Source of the DNA: Melastoma dodecandrum
Lineage: Eukaryota > Streptophyta > Magnoliopsida > Myrtales > Melastomataceae
Direction of reading: 5' to 3'
Length of the DNA stretch: 64,000 nucleotides
NCBI GenBank assembly: GCA_029817715.1
Contig: JARUPY010000154.1
Location: forward strand, 399,501 to 463,500
Below the pieces are notes generated by a model. That model saw only the letters and a list, made by a program, of their open reading frames with translations. It had not been told where the DNA came from and searched no databases. This document shows positions 12,230 through 23,341 of this stretch, in pieces. Each line of letters begins with the position of its first letter. Within the stretch, counting starts at the first letter, position 1. Both the position numbers and the translations under genes were made by a program.

Positions 12230-14906
12230 AAAATACCCCTCTATCTGACCCATCGCATTGGGTCTTCTGTTCGAATCAATTGAGGTAAGGCCATTTGAAC
12301 CTGATACGGCACCAAACTCACAAGTGTATTCTTCCCTAAAGCAGAATAAACTTCATCATCTACATTTATAGACTGCAAGTCCACGTCGCAGTGTCTGTTA
12401 GTCCTTAAAGTCGTATTGATTACATCTCTCGGTTCCATCCTTGTACCGCCAACTATACCTTCACTGTTGGAAGGTGCTGTTCGTGTTTTGTTCCTTACTC
12501 CCTCTTCTGATTCTCGGGTCCAACCAAGCTCGTGGGCCTACTTTTCAAGCGTTTGACCCACTGAGGCCCAAGGGCTTTGTGATAATAGCTTATTCCCCCA
12601 CGATCAACTGGGCCCACTAAAATGTCCATAATGCCCAAAAGGGCCCAACCCGTGAAGAATAATGTCCCATTAAAGCCCATTACAAAGTTCACCTCTCTCC
12701 AATTAGCTACAGTGGGCCCATTAGGCATGCCGAGCTGAAACTGCGAATCCAACTCCACCTCTTCCCATGAAGATGTATACCAATGCAAAAGGACAAGGAC
12801 GAGGACTCGGTTAAATTAGCAGGCTGAGGCCCCATCTGATAGTTAAGGCCATCGAGGAGGAGGCCACGACGTGTGGGGACCTGGTGGGGTTGCACCTCCA
12901 GGGAAATGATGACTTACAGGAGATGACTCGTGTGGTTCCTTCCGTTTGCGGTTTGCATACACCACTCGACCAAGAGGAGACCGCTGACGAGCCAGGTAAT
13001 GTAAGTCGTTTCATTTAATTTCTGGCAGCAACCTAATAATTGGCTCGAAGGAGGGGGGGGGGGGGGATGTTTTGCAGGATGGACTTGCATGAGATGGTGA
13101 AATGCCACGGTTCGACGTTCGGGGAATGTACTTACCTCCACGGGGGCTCTCATAGGGAAGGCCCTGAGGTTTTAACGAGGATTGTGCATAATAACCAAGA
13201 GGCCAAGAGCAGCGGGAACGGCGCAACGTTTACTGTCCTTGCTTTGAAGGACTAGGTGACTAAGAGGTTGAAAAAACTCGGTACGCATCGACTTGTGCCA
13301 AAACTCGGTATGTCTTGTCTCCAGCGATTGGGGCCCTCATGGAAGCAAAGTGACTCTGAAGAACCAGTGAATTCAGGGATATGAAGAACACATAAAAAGA
13401 CGGATGGTTTCAAGAGTCTGGGGGAATACTCGACCATCCGTGAAATAAGACTCAAATTTGTGGTTTGGAAAATAGATTTTGGGGTTTCGGTTTTAACAAT
13501 TTCGCACCTTTTCGCTGTACGGACGCCGCCTTCCCCAGGATATCTGGGCTTATGACAGACTTTTCTTGGGGCCAACGGAGGCCCATCCGATGAGCAAAAG
13601 TAAGCTCATTTTAGGCCCTTTACATAAGGCCCATCCACTGAAGGACCTTTTCCAAGAGGCCCGTCTCCCGTTGCATAAGGCCCATCATCTTTAGGCCCTT
13701 TACACGAGGCCCATCCCTTTGAGACCATTTGTTTGAGGCCCACGTATCCCCTTATATGATTGGGGCCTTATAATTGGCCCTACAGTGGCCCATCCGAAGA
13801 ACACAGTCAGCCCGTTAAGGCCCATTACACAAGTCCCCGTCACCGACCCCCTGGCGCCGCCGTGCCGGAGCATTCAAGCTCGAGCCATCTGCGCACTGCT
13901 CTGCCCCGGTCACGGAGACAGCGGACCTGCAGACCACATTTCTCGTCCGTAGCTCCTTTCCGGCGAGTCACGCCATGAGAAGTCCCCGTTCATACCCCCA
14001 GGTCCAAAACCGGGCTGCCTAGCCGCGGGAGGGGGGGGCTGGCAGTCGGCGCGGTGGGGAGAGACTCTGAGGCGGATGAGGTTGGGCTGCTGCAGTTGCT
14101 GCGCGATCCCGAGAGCAGAAGAGCAAAAGGCGGACATGCTGAGGAGAGGACGCCCAGTTATTTTTGTTTTTTTTTGGGGGGTCCGTACAGTTAAAAAGTC
14201 CCGAAATGTCTATTACTGAAACCCCAAAACTCAAGTTCGAAACCCCAAAACTCTAAGCGTTCACTTACAAAAAAAAAAAAAAAAACTCGAAGTGTTCTTC
14301 GAAGGTTTTCTTCATCCTCACTCCCCCGCGGCCCCAGGCAGCAGACCCCATGTTCTACCCATCACGATCATCCCCCAACGACCTCTCGCAATCGAAATCT
14401 TCGACTACGGCAGCAAAATACCAGCCAGGGATACTCGCACGACTACGACACGTGATTTGAGCTCCCTTTTTGTTGCTTGGGCCTTCTGTCACGTCCCTTA
14501 ATACCTTACCTTACTACCTTAATGTCTATTATCCTGACCAGCAAGCGTTATTTGCCTAGAGTTGTCCGAGATGATTGCTGCCTCGAAGGTTTGGTCCGCA
14601 TGAAAGTGGGATACCAGTTTCCTTCCATATACGTTGAAGCATATCTGAGAAGATTGGGCTGTGTTCGTCCTCTTTTTGGCACTTTCAGATTAGTGGAGAT
14701 CTCAATATAAAGTGGGATGATTTGGGAAACTGAGAATCTAAAATTTCAAATTTGGAACAGCATTTACTTTTGGTTCTTATTCCTGTATGTAAAGTTTTTC
14801 ATGCACCAGAAGATTCTTTCCCTTCTTTTCCGAGATGTCGTCTGTGATAATCTCAGTTATATATGCGTGTGTATCGCAACTGTGCTCCTTGACAATCCCA
14901 CTTCCG
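12230..14906. other. Spacer rich in GGCCC motifs, possible gene fragments
   Basis: No complete gene was recognised. Between about 12,530 and 12,730 the plus strand carries many GGCCC/GGGCC boxes. At 12,824-12,990 an open, GC-rich stretch bounded by a cag acceptor and a CCAG|gtaatg donor could be an exon. Another candidate begins after ttttgcag at about 13,077 and stays open to 13,255 in one frame. A long G run lies near 13,050. I cannot assign these candidates to a family. Confidence 0.4.
13579..13827 (+). repeat. Array of GGCCC(A/T) boxes with an 80-bp direct repeat
   Basis: About eleven GGCCC motifs occur in 250 bp, mostly as aGGCCCATCc. Two longer units, TTAGGCCCTTTACA... at about 13,611 and TTTAGGCCCTTTACAC at about 13,690, each continue to GGCCCATCC and form an imperfect direct repeat with a period near 80 bp. 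GGCCCA is a known TCP-type promoter element, but no gene start was identified beside this array. Confidence 0.6.
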
Positions 14907-17134
14907 ATGATTATGAACATGTTATCGATAACATTTCTAGCAATTTTCGCAGGTTGCGAGTGAATCTAAGTACGATCACTATACCACTGGACTTCTTACA
15001 GTTTTGGGTTTTAATTTGCAGGAATTTTGGCTGCTGATGCCTTGGAATATGATCACACGGCTACTGTTGAGGTTACCGAAGATTCCCGTGATTGAATTGC
15101 CATTTGATTAGTTTGAATGATATTTATGACGCAGATTGTTTGTGGTGATGCTTCGCTCCCTTTTGTTGATGTGCGATTTTTTTTAGTGCCTGGCTTCGCC
15201 GCACAAGCCTCAGTACAATGGAGGGATCATCCGTAACCCGGAGCTGAATCACGGGCTGGACTCGTGGTCTAGTTTTGGGAACTCTAAGGTCGAGCACAGG
15301 CATGCAGAAGGGAACGGCTTCATCGTGGCTCGTGGTAGGAATCAGTCCTACGACAGCATCTCCCAGAAGGTTTACCTGCAGAAGGACTTGCTCTATACTT
15401 TCTCTGGTAATCATCTGATCCACACGGATTTTTCTGTGGAGTATAATTTCGGATTGTGGCTTGAAATGGGGTACTCCTGTTTGTTGTGTTGCAGCATGGG
15501 TACAGTTGAGCGATGGGGAGATCCCGATCAGAGCCGTGATAAAGACCAGAACTGGTTTCAGACATATTGGAGTCGTCGCGGCGAAATCGGGCTGTTGGTC
15601 CATGATCAAGGGGGGAATAACGGCCGATTCATCAGGAGTAGCGCAACTATATTTTGAGGTTCGACTTCTTATTACAAGTTAGCCGACCGCCGAATTTTAT
15701 TTCCTGAGTTAGATGACTAATTGAACTGCCGTGGTAAACAGAGTGTGAGCCACAGCTCGGTCGAGATCTGGATCGATAGCATCTCATTACAACCTTTTAC
15801 GAAGGAGCAGTGGGCATCGCATCAGCGCCAAAACATCCAGAAGGTATAAACCTGTTCATCGATCACGACATAAGGCCGGCATGTCCAAATCTTGGGGTTA
15901 TCTGAATCGGTGTTTGTATTGCAGAAGCACAAGCGGAAGGTTCAAATAAGTGTGGTCGATAAGGGAAACAATCCTGTAGCGAATGCCACGGTGAGCATAG
16001 TTCAGAATAGGCTTGGGTTCCCGTTCGGAAGTGCAATAAATACGAACATTCTCAACAACCCGGCATACCAGAAATGGTTCACACCTAGGTTCGGTGTCAC
16101 TGTGTTTGAGGATGAATTGAAGTGGTACTCCAATGAGCCGACCATTGGCCACGAAGATTACTCGAGTGCTGATGCACTTCTGGCCTTTGCAAAGCAGAAC
16201 TCGATCCAAGTCCGCGGTCACAACGTCCTCTGGGATGATGCCAAGTACCAACCTGCCTGGGTTGCCTCGCTCACAACGAGTCAGCTGTCTGATGCCGTGT
16301 GGCGTAGGCACAACTCAGTCTTGAACAGGTACAAGGGTCAGATGATTGGTTGGGATGTGGTGAACGAGAACATCCACTTCACCTTCCTCGAGGACAAGCT
16401 CGGACCGGACGCGTCAGGGAAGTTCTATGCAGCGGCAAATGACATTGATGCCACCGCGACCATGTTTCTCAATGAATATAACACGATAGAGAATCCCAAA
16501 GACCCGATAGTCACTCCTAGCTCGTATGTTAACAAGATAATACAAATCCAGGCTACGGGTGGCGACAACCTCGGGATTGGGCTCGAATCCCACTTCAAAA
16601 TCTCCCCAGATCTCGCCTATGTGAGATCAGGCATCGATACCCTCGGCGCCACTGGCCTGCCAATCTGGATCACGGAGCTCGACGTTCTGGGTGGCCCGAG
16701 CCAGGTAAATTCTTTCGAACTCATATTCCACGCTCAGGACACTGTAACACTAACAGCGAATGGTCTCGTTATAGGCTCTATACTTGGAACAATTCCTGAG
16801 GGAGGTTCACTCGCATCCGAAGATCAACGGAATAGTGTTATGGGCTGCGTGGAAGCCGGGCGGATGCTTCCGGATGTGCCTCACGGACAACAACTTTAAC
16901 AATCTCGAGACAGGGAACGTAGTGGACAAGCTGCTAAAGGAATGGGGAGGTTTGGCCGTGACAACTACGGGAACAACAGACTCCGAGGGGATCATCGAGG
17001 TCGAGCTCTTTCACGGGGACTACAAGGTCAGCGTTGACGATGGCCGCAACGGTAGCTCGCCATCCTACGTCGGCCTTCACGAAACCAAGGCCAATGAAAT
17101 CGGGGAGAAATCACATTGGAGTTTGATTGTTTAA
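14907..17134 (+). CDS. Glycoside hydrolase family 10 endo-1,4-beta-xylanase with CBM22
   Basis: Secreted cell-wall enzyme that cuts xylan backbones by a retaining mechanism. Seven exons: 14907-14952, 15022-15071, 15187-15406, 15495-15658, 15742-15843, 15925-16704 and 16775-17134, giving 573 residues. Residues 1-25 (MIMNMLSITFLAIFAGILAA) are a clear signal peptide; an in-frame ATG at 14835 would extend it by 24 residues. A CBM22-type module follows (NPELNHGLDSWSSFG to DSISLQPFTKEQW). The GH10 barrel keeps the acid/base Glu in WDVVNENIHF (about residue 342) and the nucleophile Glu in WITELDV (about 445). The C-terminal tail matches plant xylanase 5-like proteins. It appears intact and active. 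A decayed tandem copy follows about 160 bp downstream. Confidence 0.9.
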
Positions 17135-17296
17135 ATCCTGATCTTGTCAATATGGTCGGTCCATGAAAATAATGATATTATTTTCGGTTACTTTTGGTAT
17201 ATTCCAATTTATTGACAATATCCAAAATCATCCACAAAGGAAAAAAGGGGAATAATGAATTATAAGACATCATTATTATGGCAGCTGGGTGGGAAT

Positions 17297-18458
17297 TTTA
17301 GTGCCTGCCTAACACACCAGCTTCAATGGAGGATCATCCATAACCCGGTCCTGGATCGCGGGCTCCAGTCGTGGTCGGCTCTAGGAACTGCGAGATTTGA
17401 GCACAGGCGAATGAACGGGGAATTCCAACCAGTTGTTCGACAGTGTCTCCCAAGAAGGTTTACACCTGCACACGGACATGCTTCACACTTTCTCAGGTTT
17501 ACATCCTGAGAATCCAGGCATACCAGAAATGGTTCGCTAAGAGGTGTGGCGTCACCGTGTTCGAGAACAAGATGAAATAGTACTCCACTGAGTATACCCA
17601 GGGCCATGAGGACTACTCTGCAGCTGATGCGCTTGTGACTTTCACAAGGAACAACTTGATCAAAGTCCATGGCCATAGCATATTCTGGGACTACCAGCCC
17701 AGGTGGGTAAGATCCTTGCCCACCAGAGCCAGGTTTCCCCTGCAGCGATGCATTGGCAGGTCTTAGTCACGAGAAGGTACAAGAGAAAGCTGATTGGATG
17801 GCATGCGGTGACGAGAACCTTCGCTTCCCTTTTTTCGAGGACAGGCTCAGCATGAACTCACTGGCAAAGTTCCATTAGGTGGCGAACGAGATCGATCCCT
17901 CAAGGACAACGTTCCTAAATGAGTACAAAACCATAGAAGATCCAAGGCTGGTGGCAGCAGGAACCTCGGGATTGATTTGGAGAGTCACTTCAATGCCTGT
18001 GACATCGCCTATATGAGATCCGCCATCGATACCCTTGCTGCTACTGGCCTGCCCATCTGGATCACCAAGGTCGATGTGCAACCTGGCCACAACCAGGTAT
18101 TAACTTCTACTTAAGATTGGGTTCAATGTGGTCTTATCTTCTCATCTTAGGCCCAGTCCTTGGAACAAATCCTGAGGGAAGCACACGCGCATCCAAATGT
18201 CGACAGAATAGTGCTGTGGTCGGGTTGGTGGTCCGGGAACTGCTACAGGATTTGCCTAACTTCAACAACCTGGCGACCGGTGATGTAGTTGGCAGGCTGA
18301 GACGACCTCCGGGAGGGCAGATTCCAAGGGGGATGCTCGAGGTCATGATGTCCTTTCACGGGGACTACGATGTCAGCACCACATCGATGGCCGCAACACC
18401 GGAGTCCACGGCCTCAGAGTGGGGAGAAATCACGGTTGAGATTTGTTGTTCGAACTAA
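17297..18458 (+). pseudogene. Decayed tandem copy of the GH10 xylanase
   Basis: Sequence similar to the upstream xylanase starts just before TGCCTGCC at 17,302 (the exon 3 equivalent). It jumps near 17,505-17,518 from the CBM22 part straight into the barrel (AYQKWFAKR), so the second half of CBM22 and several introns are missing. An in-frame stop follows ENKMK at about 17,578. A base is lost in the acid/base motif (around 17,805-17,816), and another stop lies near 17,877. The catalytic nucleophile Glu is Lys (WITKVDV, about 18,055-18,075). The C-terminal part remains open to 18,458. No functional enzyme can be made. Confidence 0.88.
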
Positions 18459-19067
18459 TATCCGCATTAATAAGATGAATCTCACGACAACATACAATCG
18501 CATCAAGGACCATATTCCGTTTCCGCACTTAAACCTGGACCATAACGTAACAAAACATGCACAAGACCGATCGAAGATCGTTACTAGGGCCACTGCCTGG
18601 GTTGACTGAGGACGGCGAACCATGACATGACCTCGAAGATGATGGTAAGGACGAGAGAGCTCACGTCGTCAAGGATGGTGATGAAACGCCGCTCGTGGAG
18701 GTTCCAGAGGGTGGTGACGACGGCACGAATGCCGTCGAATAAGCGCGAGAGTATAGCCATTTGGAGATTTAGCAGAGGACCATGACCCACATTGAAGCCG
18801 AATATCTTATCCCTGAACCGAAGAAGGCACAGAGTTATGGGACAGTTTTGGTTTGGAACCGAGAAGTTGAACAAAACTGGGTGCTCTTTCCCAGGAGGAT
18901 GTGTCCCTTTTATCTTTTCTATTTTATTTATTTTTTATTGTTCTTAAAACAATTATTTACTTTAAGAATATTGTACTTAATGAATTTACGGGAAAATCAA
19001 TGAAAGCTAAAAAAATCGAAGAAATCTCTATTAGAAATAATGGAGAGGCTTCGAGGAATGTTTTCTT
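18459..19067. other. Spacer with a possible small ORF, no firm gene
   Basis: About 600 bp between the xylanase pseudogene and the Mutator-like element. The only coding candidate is the 58-codon minus-strand ORF listed separately. The rest is AT-rich and unrecognised. Confidence 0.45.
18584..18760 (-). CDS. Possible 58-aa membrane-type small protein
   Basis: A minus-strand ORF of 58 codons begins MAILSRLFDGIRAVV and contains one hydrophobic stretch, SSLVLTIIFEVMSWFAVLS, long enough to cross a membrane. Base composition is more GC-rich than the flanks. I do not recognise the family and no other exon is evident. It may be a real small gene, a gene fragment or chance. Confidence 0.25.
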   Translation of the reverse strand: MAILSRLFDGIRAVVTTLWNLHERRFITILDDVSSLVLTIIFEVMSWFAVLSQPRQWP

Positions 19068-19726
19068 GAGTTTTGTTCTATGACGTTCCTGCACTATTTC
19101 GTCAAACAACCTGATAAGTTTGGAAATTCGTCAACTAACCTAGCAAAATCGGTCAAAGGCCGACTTTGATCATGAAGCTGAAGTTGGTATTACAAAGTTA
19201 GACTTCATGTCGTCAATCCCTCCCGCATAAAGTCGGCCTTACATAAGCCAACAAGGAAGTCAGCCTTGGAGTGTGTAAAGAAGGGGAAGAAATATGAATA
19301 GAAAGGAACGTTGTAATGAAAATTGAAGGAGAAATAATATTTATAAATAAGGAATATTTATGAATAAGGAATTAGAGCATTTTGAAAATAGAATAAACAT
19401 AAAGGGGAGGGAAATGCTTTGGGAAAAAATATTCTACTTACCGGTGAAAAGGTGAAGGGGCTAGATGAATTTTTTTTTTTAAATTTGTAAGAAGTCGGTC
19501 TTTGTAAGGCCGACTTCCATGTCCCTAAGGAGTCGGCTTTACAAAGACTGACTTCAATAAAATATTATTTTTTCTTTAAGTATTCTAAAGTCGATCTTCC
19601 GAAGGCCGACTTCATGCGGGTGGAACAAATTGCATGAAGTCGGCCTTTGTAAGGCCGATTTAATCGGGCTAGTTGAAGAATTTCCAAAGTCATTCGACGA
19701 AATAGTTTGGAACCAGAACAAAATTC
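19068..19726. mobile_element. Non-autonomous Mutator-like element (MULE-MITE)
   Basis: About 659 bp. The two ends are inverted copies: both begin GA(A/G)TTTTGTTCT and, read inward, share CTATTTCGTC, then TTTGGAAATTC, CAACTA and AAATCGG. This gives imperfect terminal inverted repeats of about 95-100 bp. It is flanked by ATGTTTTCTT (19,058-19,067) and ATGTTTTCGT (19,727-19,736), a 10-bp target-site duplication with one mismatch, as expected of Mutator-type insertion. The interior carries several GAAGTCGGCCTT/AAGGCCGACTTC palindromic half-sites. No transposase is encoded, so it would need an autonomous partner. Confidence 0.8.
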
Positions 19727-21554
19727 ATGTTTTCGTACCATTTTATTTTTTTATTTTTATTTGGGTTTTTTTCTTTTGTTCTTCCCCTCTTAACTGTTTG
19801 CGCCGACGATCTCTATTATTTGGGTTTTCTGATTCGATGGCCTTTTGTAACACAAACTCTTGTACAGCGACGGGTGGACTAACAGCAAAGTGGGCCAGGG
19901 GGGAGACTGACTGCTGCTTCGTTACATTCACCGGGCGGGTCTGTCGGAGGGAACGAAAAGGTCGGGAATTTGAGGTCATTGAGCTCCGGGGAGAGTGTCT
20001 CGGAGAAGACCCAGTTCTTCTAAGGTGAATCGGGAGTGAAAGTTACCATCTTTATTGTTATAATTATGATTGTGTATTTTCCTCTTTTGCTGAGGACTTG
20101 ATGAATGACTCTTGGAGTTCTTGGCTTGTAGTGGTCTTGATGTGTCGTACTGTTTTAGTTGTGTTTGATTTTGGTGGTTTTTTTGTGAATTTTGTTGTTC
20201 AGATTGTTGTTGATGATCGTTCACTGTATTGGAATTGGAATGGCTTGATGATGGTTGTCTGATGGATGAGCAGTAGCTTCTTCTGTCTTGCTTACGGACA
20301 TGCTAACCCCATATCAATGTTCTTGCGTGCCATCTGCTTGGATTTCTCTTCTGCTGTGCATATTCCTTTTCCTTTCTCGGTAGAACAATTTAATAGATTC
20401 CATTGATTGAGTTAGGGTTAGGCCCCCTAGCAATCCTCATAATCTGTCTGGTTAACAACAAAGGCCAGAAAAAGGTGAAATAGAGGGCCTCTGACTTGTG
20501 TTACTCCTGGGGTTTGATTTGGAACTGGTCTTTCTAGTTTCTGTAAATAGTAGAGCGAGGAGGTAGGTTGGAGTTAGAACAGTGTAAGTTCTTTCAGTTA
20601 TTGCTTTAGTGTCTACTGGTAATGAATAGTACTTGGATCACAAATGTCATGTCCTTTCCTTTGTATTGTTAAGGTGCTCCTTCTGGGCTCTATGTTTTGG
20701 TCCTTTGAAAGAAAGCTGCTTGCCGAGGAAGTTTTGTACATGCTTCCTTTGACAAGGTTTCCTCAGGATGGAAATGTGGAGTAAGCCGATAAAATGTCCA
20801 TCCACACTATAAGACCGACGAATTCCATGAGCTAAGGAATTACCTGTTGTGGTCCTATGAATCTTATTTTGGGATCTATACTTTCATATGACATTAAGAT
20901 TTCCGACAGCAGGCGATAGATGAGTGCAAAAGTTTTCCTCCATAAGAGAACATCTCAGAATATGTCATTCTCCAACCACTGTTTTCCCGGTAGATAAGCA
21001 TAACTTTTTGAAGCACATAAGGCCGGTAGATCTCCCTGCAACTAAAAGGTTATGTGGAGTAGTCTGTTAGTTGTATAACCACAATTGACAAGGGATCTTG
21101 TAGATGGTAAGTGTGCAGTGCTTGAGGTCCATGGCCATTAAAGTCCATCTGCCTGTTGAATGACCATTTGCTCTTTCCCATTAGTCACTGGTAATTTGTC
21201 GATGTTGGAATTATGATGGCTGCTTGGGTTGATTTAGATTTTTCTTATCCTTCAAAAATGCTGCCAGATACCTTTCATCAGAGAAGTCACACTGAGCAAC
21301 CTCCGGAACGGGCAGGGCCGGACATAATTTCTTGAACGTACAGTGCATTCTGCTTTACCAAACATTTTTTTTTTGGTAATTAAAAGAGGGTAGCATTAGA
21401 AATAGATGTTCGGGGTTAGGTTACAAGAGGCACAGCGCATGGGGTATCCCCATGTAGAGTGTCCAAAATGAAATCTGGAGGGACATTTAGTTCCTAATAC
21501 AGTTTTGTGATCTGGGATGTTGATGCATCACAACATGAAACAAAATTTGAGACT

Positions 21555-21585
21555 TCCGAGAATCATACCACTTGAACGAATGCCT
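21555..21585 (-). pseudogene. tRNA-Pro relic (5' half only)
   Basis: The minus strand reads AGGCATTCGTTCAAGTGGTA, then TGATTCTCGG. This matches the acceptor 5' strand, D-arm and first anticodon-stem strand of the two tRNA-Pro genes 0.5-1 kb downstream, with a few changes. The anticodon, T-arm and 3' end are missing. Confidence 0.7.
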
Positions 21586-21651
21586 ATGTTGTTGACTTAT
21601 TGATTTTTCTCCCATTAAAAAGTGCAAGTGTACATTTAACATCCCTACAAG

Positions 21652-21809
21652 TTTCTATATTAATGTTTATTTTTTGAATTGTAGATTGACATTGGTACGC
21701 ATGCACTGGATTGAAATGTGAATCCGTCGCTGGGAATTTCTTTATTAATGTTTATTTTTAAATTGTTGATTGACATTGATATGCATGCACTGGATTGAAA
21801 TGTCAATCC
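21652..21809. repeat. Two-copy tandem repeat, about 74 bp
   Basis: Copy 1 is 21,652-21,725 and copy 2 is 21,737-21,809. Both read from TTTCT(A/T)TATTAATGTTTAT through ATTGACATTG, GCATGCACTGGATTGAAATG and on to AATCC. They differ by a few substitutions and small indels, so the duplication is local and fairly recent. Confidence 0.85.
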
Positions 21810-22032
21810 TCTGGACTTGCCTGATTCTGGTTCATCCTACCATGTCCTTAAATGTCTCTTTCTTTTTTATGAATATTTTCAGACATCTTCAGCAATATTT
21901 TCTGGTTAGACTTAGGACATTCTAAATACTCAGGAATTCATTGCATTAGGGATTCTATGCCTATCATCGGTTGCTGCATGCAAGTTGGACTGGCAAAAAA
22001 TTAATACATTTCAATATGTCATCGAAATTTTG

Positions 22033-22104
22033 GGGGCATTCCGAGAATCGAACTCGGGACCTCTCGCACCCGAAGCGAGAATCATACCACTAGACCAAAT
22101 GCCC
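22033..22104 (-). tRNA. tRNA-Pro (CGG)
   Basis: 72 nt on the minus strand. The acceptor stem GGGCATT pairs with AATGCCC, with discriminator C and no encoded CCA, as in nuclear genes. The D-arm GGTCTAGTGGTATGATT, the anticodon stem TCTCGC/GCGAGA with loop TTCGGGT (anticodon CGG) and the T-arm CCGAGTTCGATTCTCGG are all perfect. A box and B box are intact. Expected to be functional. Confidence 0.95.
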
Positions 22105-22463
22105 ATCTTGTACCATTTCACAACTATTTACCTAACTTTAAGTCAAGTAACTAATCTTCTTCACCACTGCATCACAGACCTAAGCTTGCATATTGTTTTC
22201 GTTTTAGCAATTTTGGAGAGATAAATAAGGATAGATGGAATTCATCAAGGATTCATGGCCCTTTGCTTGCACGACATAAGGATGTTTATTTTGGCAGCGC
22301 CTGATCCAGTGCATTCATTAGTATTATCAGGTCTTGCATCTGTAAAATAATGTGCATGTCAATTGTTATGTCCTGTCCCGTCCTACCAATGGAGTGCCTG
22401 TCTATCCTTGCTTATTATGTTGGTGATCAAAAGAAAAGATGTAAAAGGGTTGGATATAATTGG

Positions 22464-22535
22464 GGGGCATTCCGAGAATTGAACACGGGACCTCTCGCAC
22501 CCTAAGCGAGAATCATACCACTAGACCAAATGCCC
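22464..22535 (-). tRNA. tRNA-Pro (AGG)
   Basis: 72 nt on the minus strand, a paralogue of the copy 430 bp upstream. The anticodon loop TTAGGGT gives anticodon AGG. Acceptor, D and anticodon stems are perfect. The T-arm reads CCGTGTTCAATTCTCGG, so the T-stem has one T-T mismatch and the loop has A for G; the B box GTTCAATTC is still acceptable. Functional or at an early stage of decay. Confidence 0.88.
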
Positions 22536-23341
22536 ATGCATTGGGAATTTCCTATAAATCTAGTCTTACAAAGGCCGCTAATTCCTTGTAGTATTTGTTT
22601 TTGACTGCCATCTTGCTGCCAAATTTGTCTCTTCTGTTTCCAGGGCAGTTTTTGTCGATGAGTGTTGTGACTAATCTACCTAATCATCTTTCCTTTGGTC
22701 CATGAATCTTTTGCTCCCGGTTTGCATCAGTTGGGCATCCAAAGCCATGACTGTATATGGGGGTGAATTTTCTTAAGCTGATCTCTGACCATCGGCTCAT
22801 GGATAGTTAGGTAAAAAAACAAATGGAGGGTCAACTCTCTCACCCAGCCAACCCTTTGATTTTGCATTAATCCCAAGATGAAAATGTGCAGGAAGATCTA
22901 GATCTAGATCTACTGGTTGTATGTCACACATGTTTCTTGTTTTGCATATTTGCAGTTGGGTGTAAGGGAGTAGAAAAATCAAGACATCACTGCAATCACT
23001 CCTGTCATTGGAAAGACTGCGAACCTCTGTACATACATTCTGGTGTTCTGAGCATCCAGACAACAGCAAGCAAAACTAACACAGCAACAGCTGAGGCTAC
23101 AATAAATCGAAGCAGTCTCGGTTCTAACAAGAATGATCAGACTACATTGCACTGCGGGGAGATTGATAAAATCACGCCAGACACTGCCTTCTAACTGGGT
23201 TTCATCACGGGAAGTCCTACAAGATCGTCCAGGCAAACTGTCTATGTACACCAGGCATATTTACAAGCTGCAAAGAGATGGAGCTCGACGGATTGATTCA
23301 GCAGCCTCCAGCTGATTGGCACTCTCTCATGCGATCATCAA
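22536..23341. other. Spacer, nothing recognised
   Basis: About 800 bp between the second tRNA-Pro gene and the TRB fragment. It contains a short AGATCT repeat near 22,893-22,911 and probable 3' UTR sequence of the TRB fragment. No conserved exon is visible. Confidence 0.4.

Larger units (their letters stand above)
19727..22032. other. Gene-poor region, unassigned
   Basis: A 63-codon ORF at 19,837-20,028 (MAFCNTNSCTATGG...) follows a TATA-poor, T-rich leader and could be the first exon of an unrecognised gene or non-coding transcript. I found no matching downstream exons. Toward the 3' end are a tRNA-Pro relic (21,555-21,585) and a 74-bp tandem repeat (21,652-21,809). Nothing else is recognisable. 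Confidence 0.4.

Noticed and set aside
12495..12788. 97-codon minus-strand ORF with hydrophobic stretch
   Set aside because: It arises from GGCCC-rich spacer repeats; no splice context or known family.
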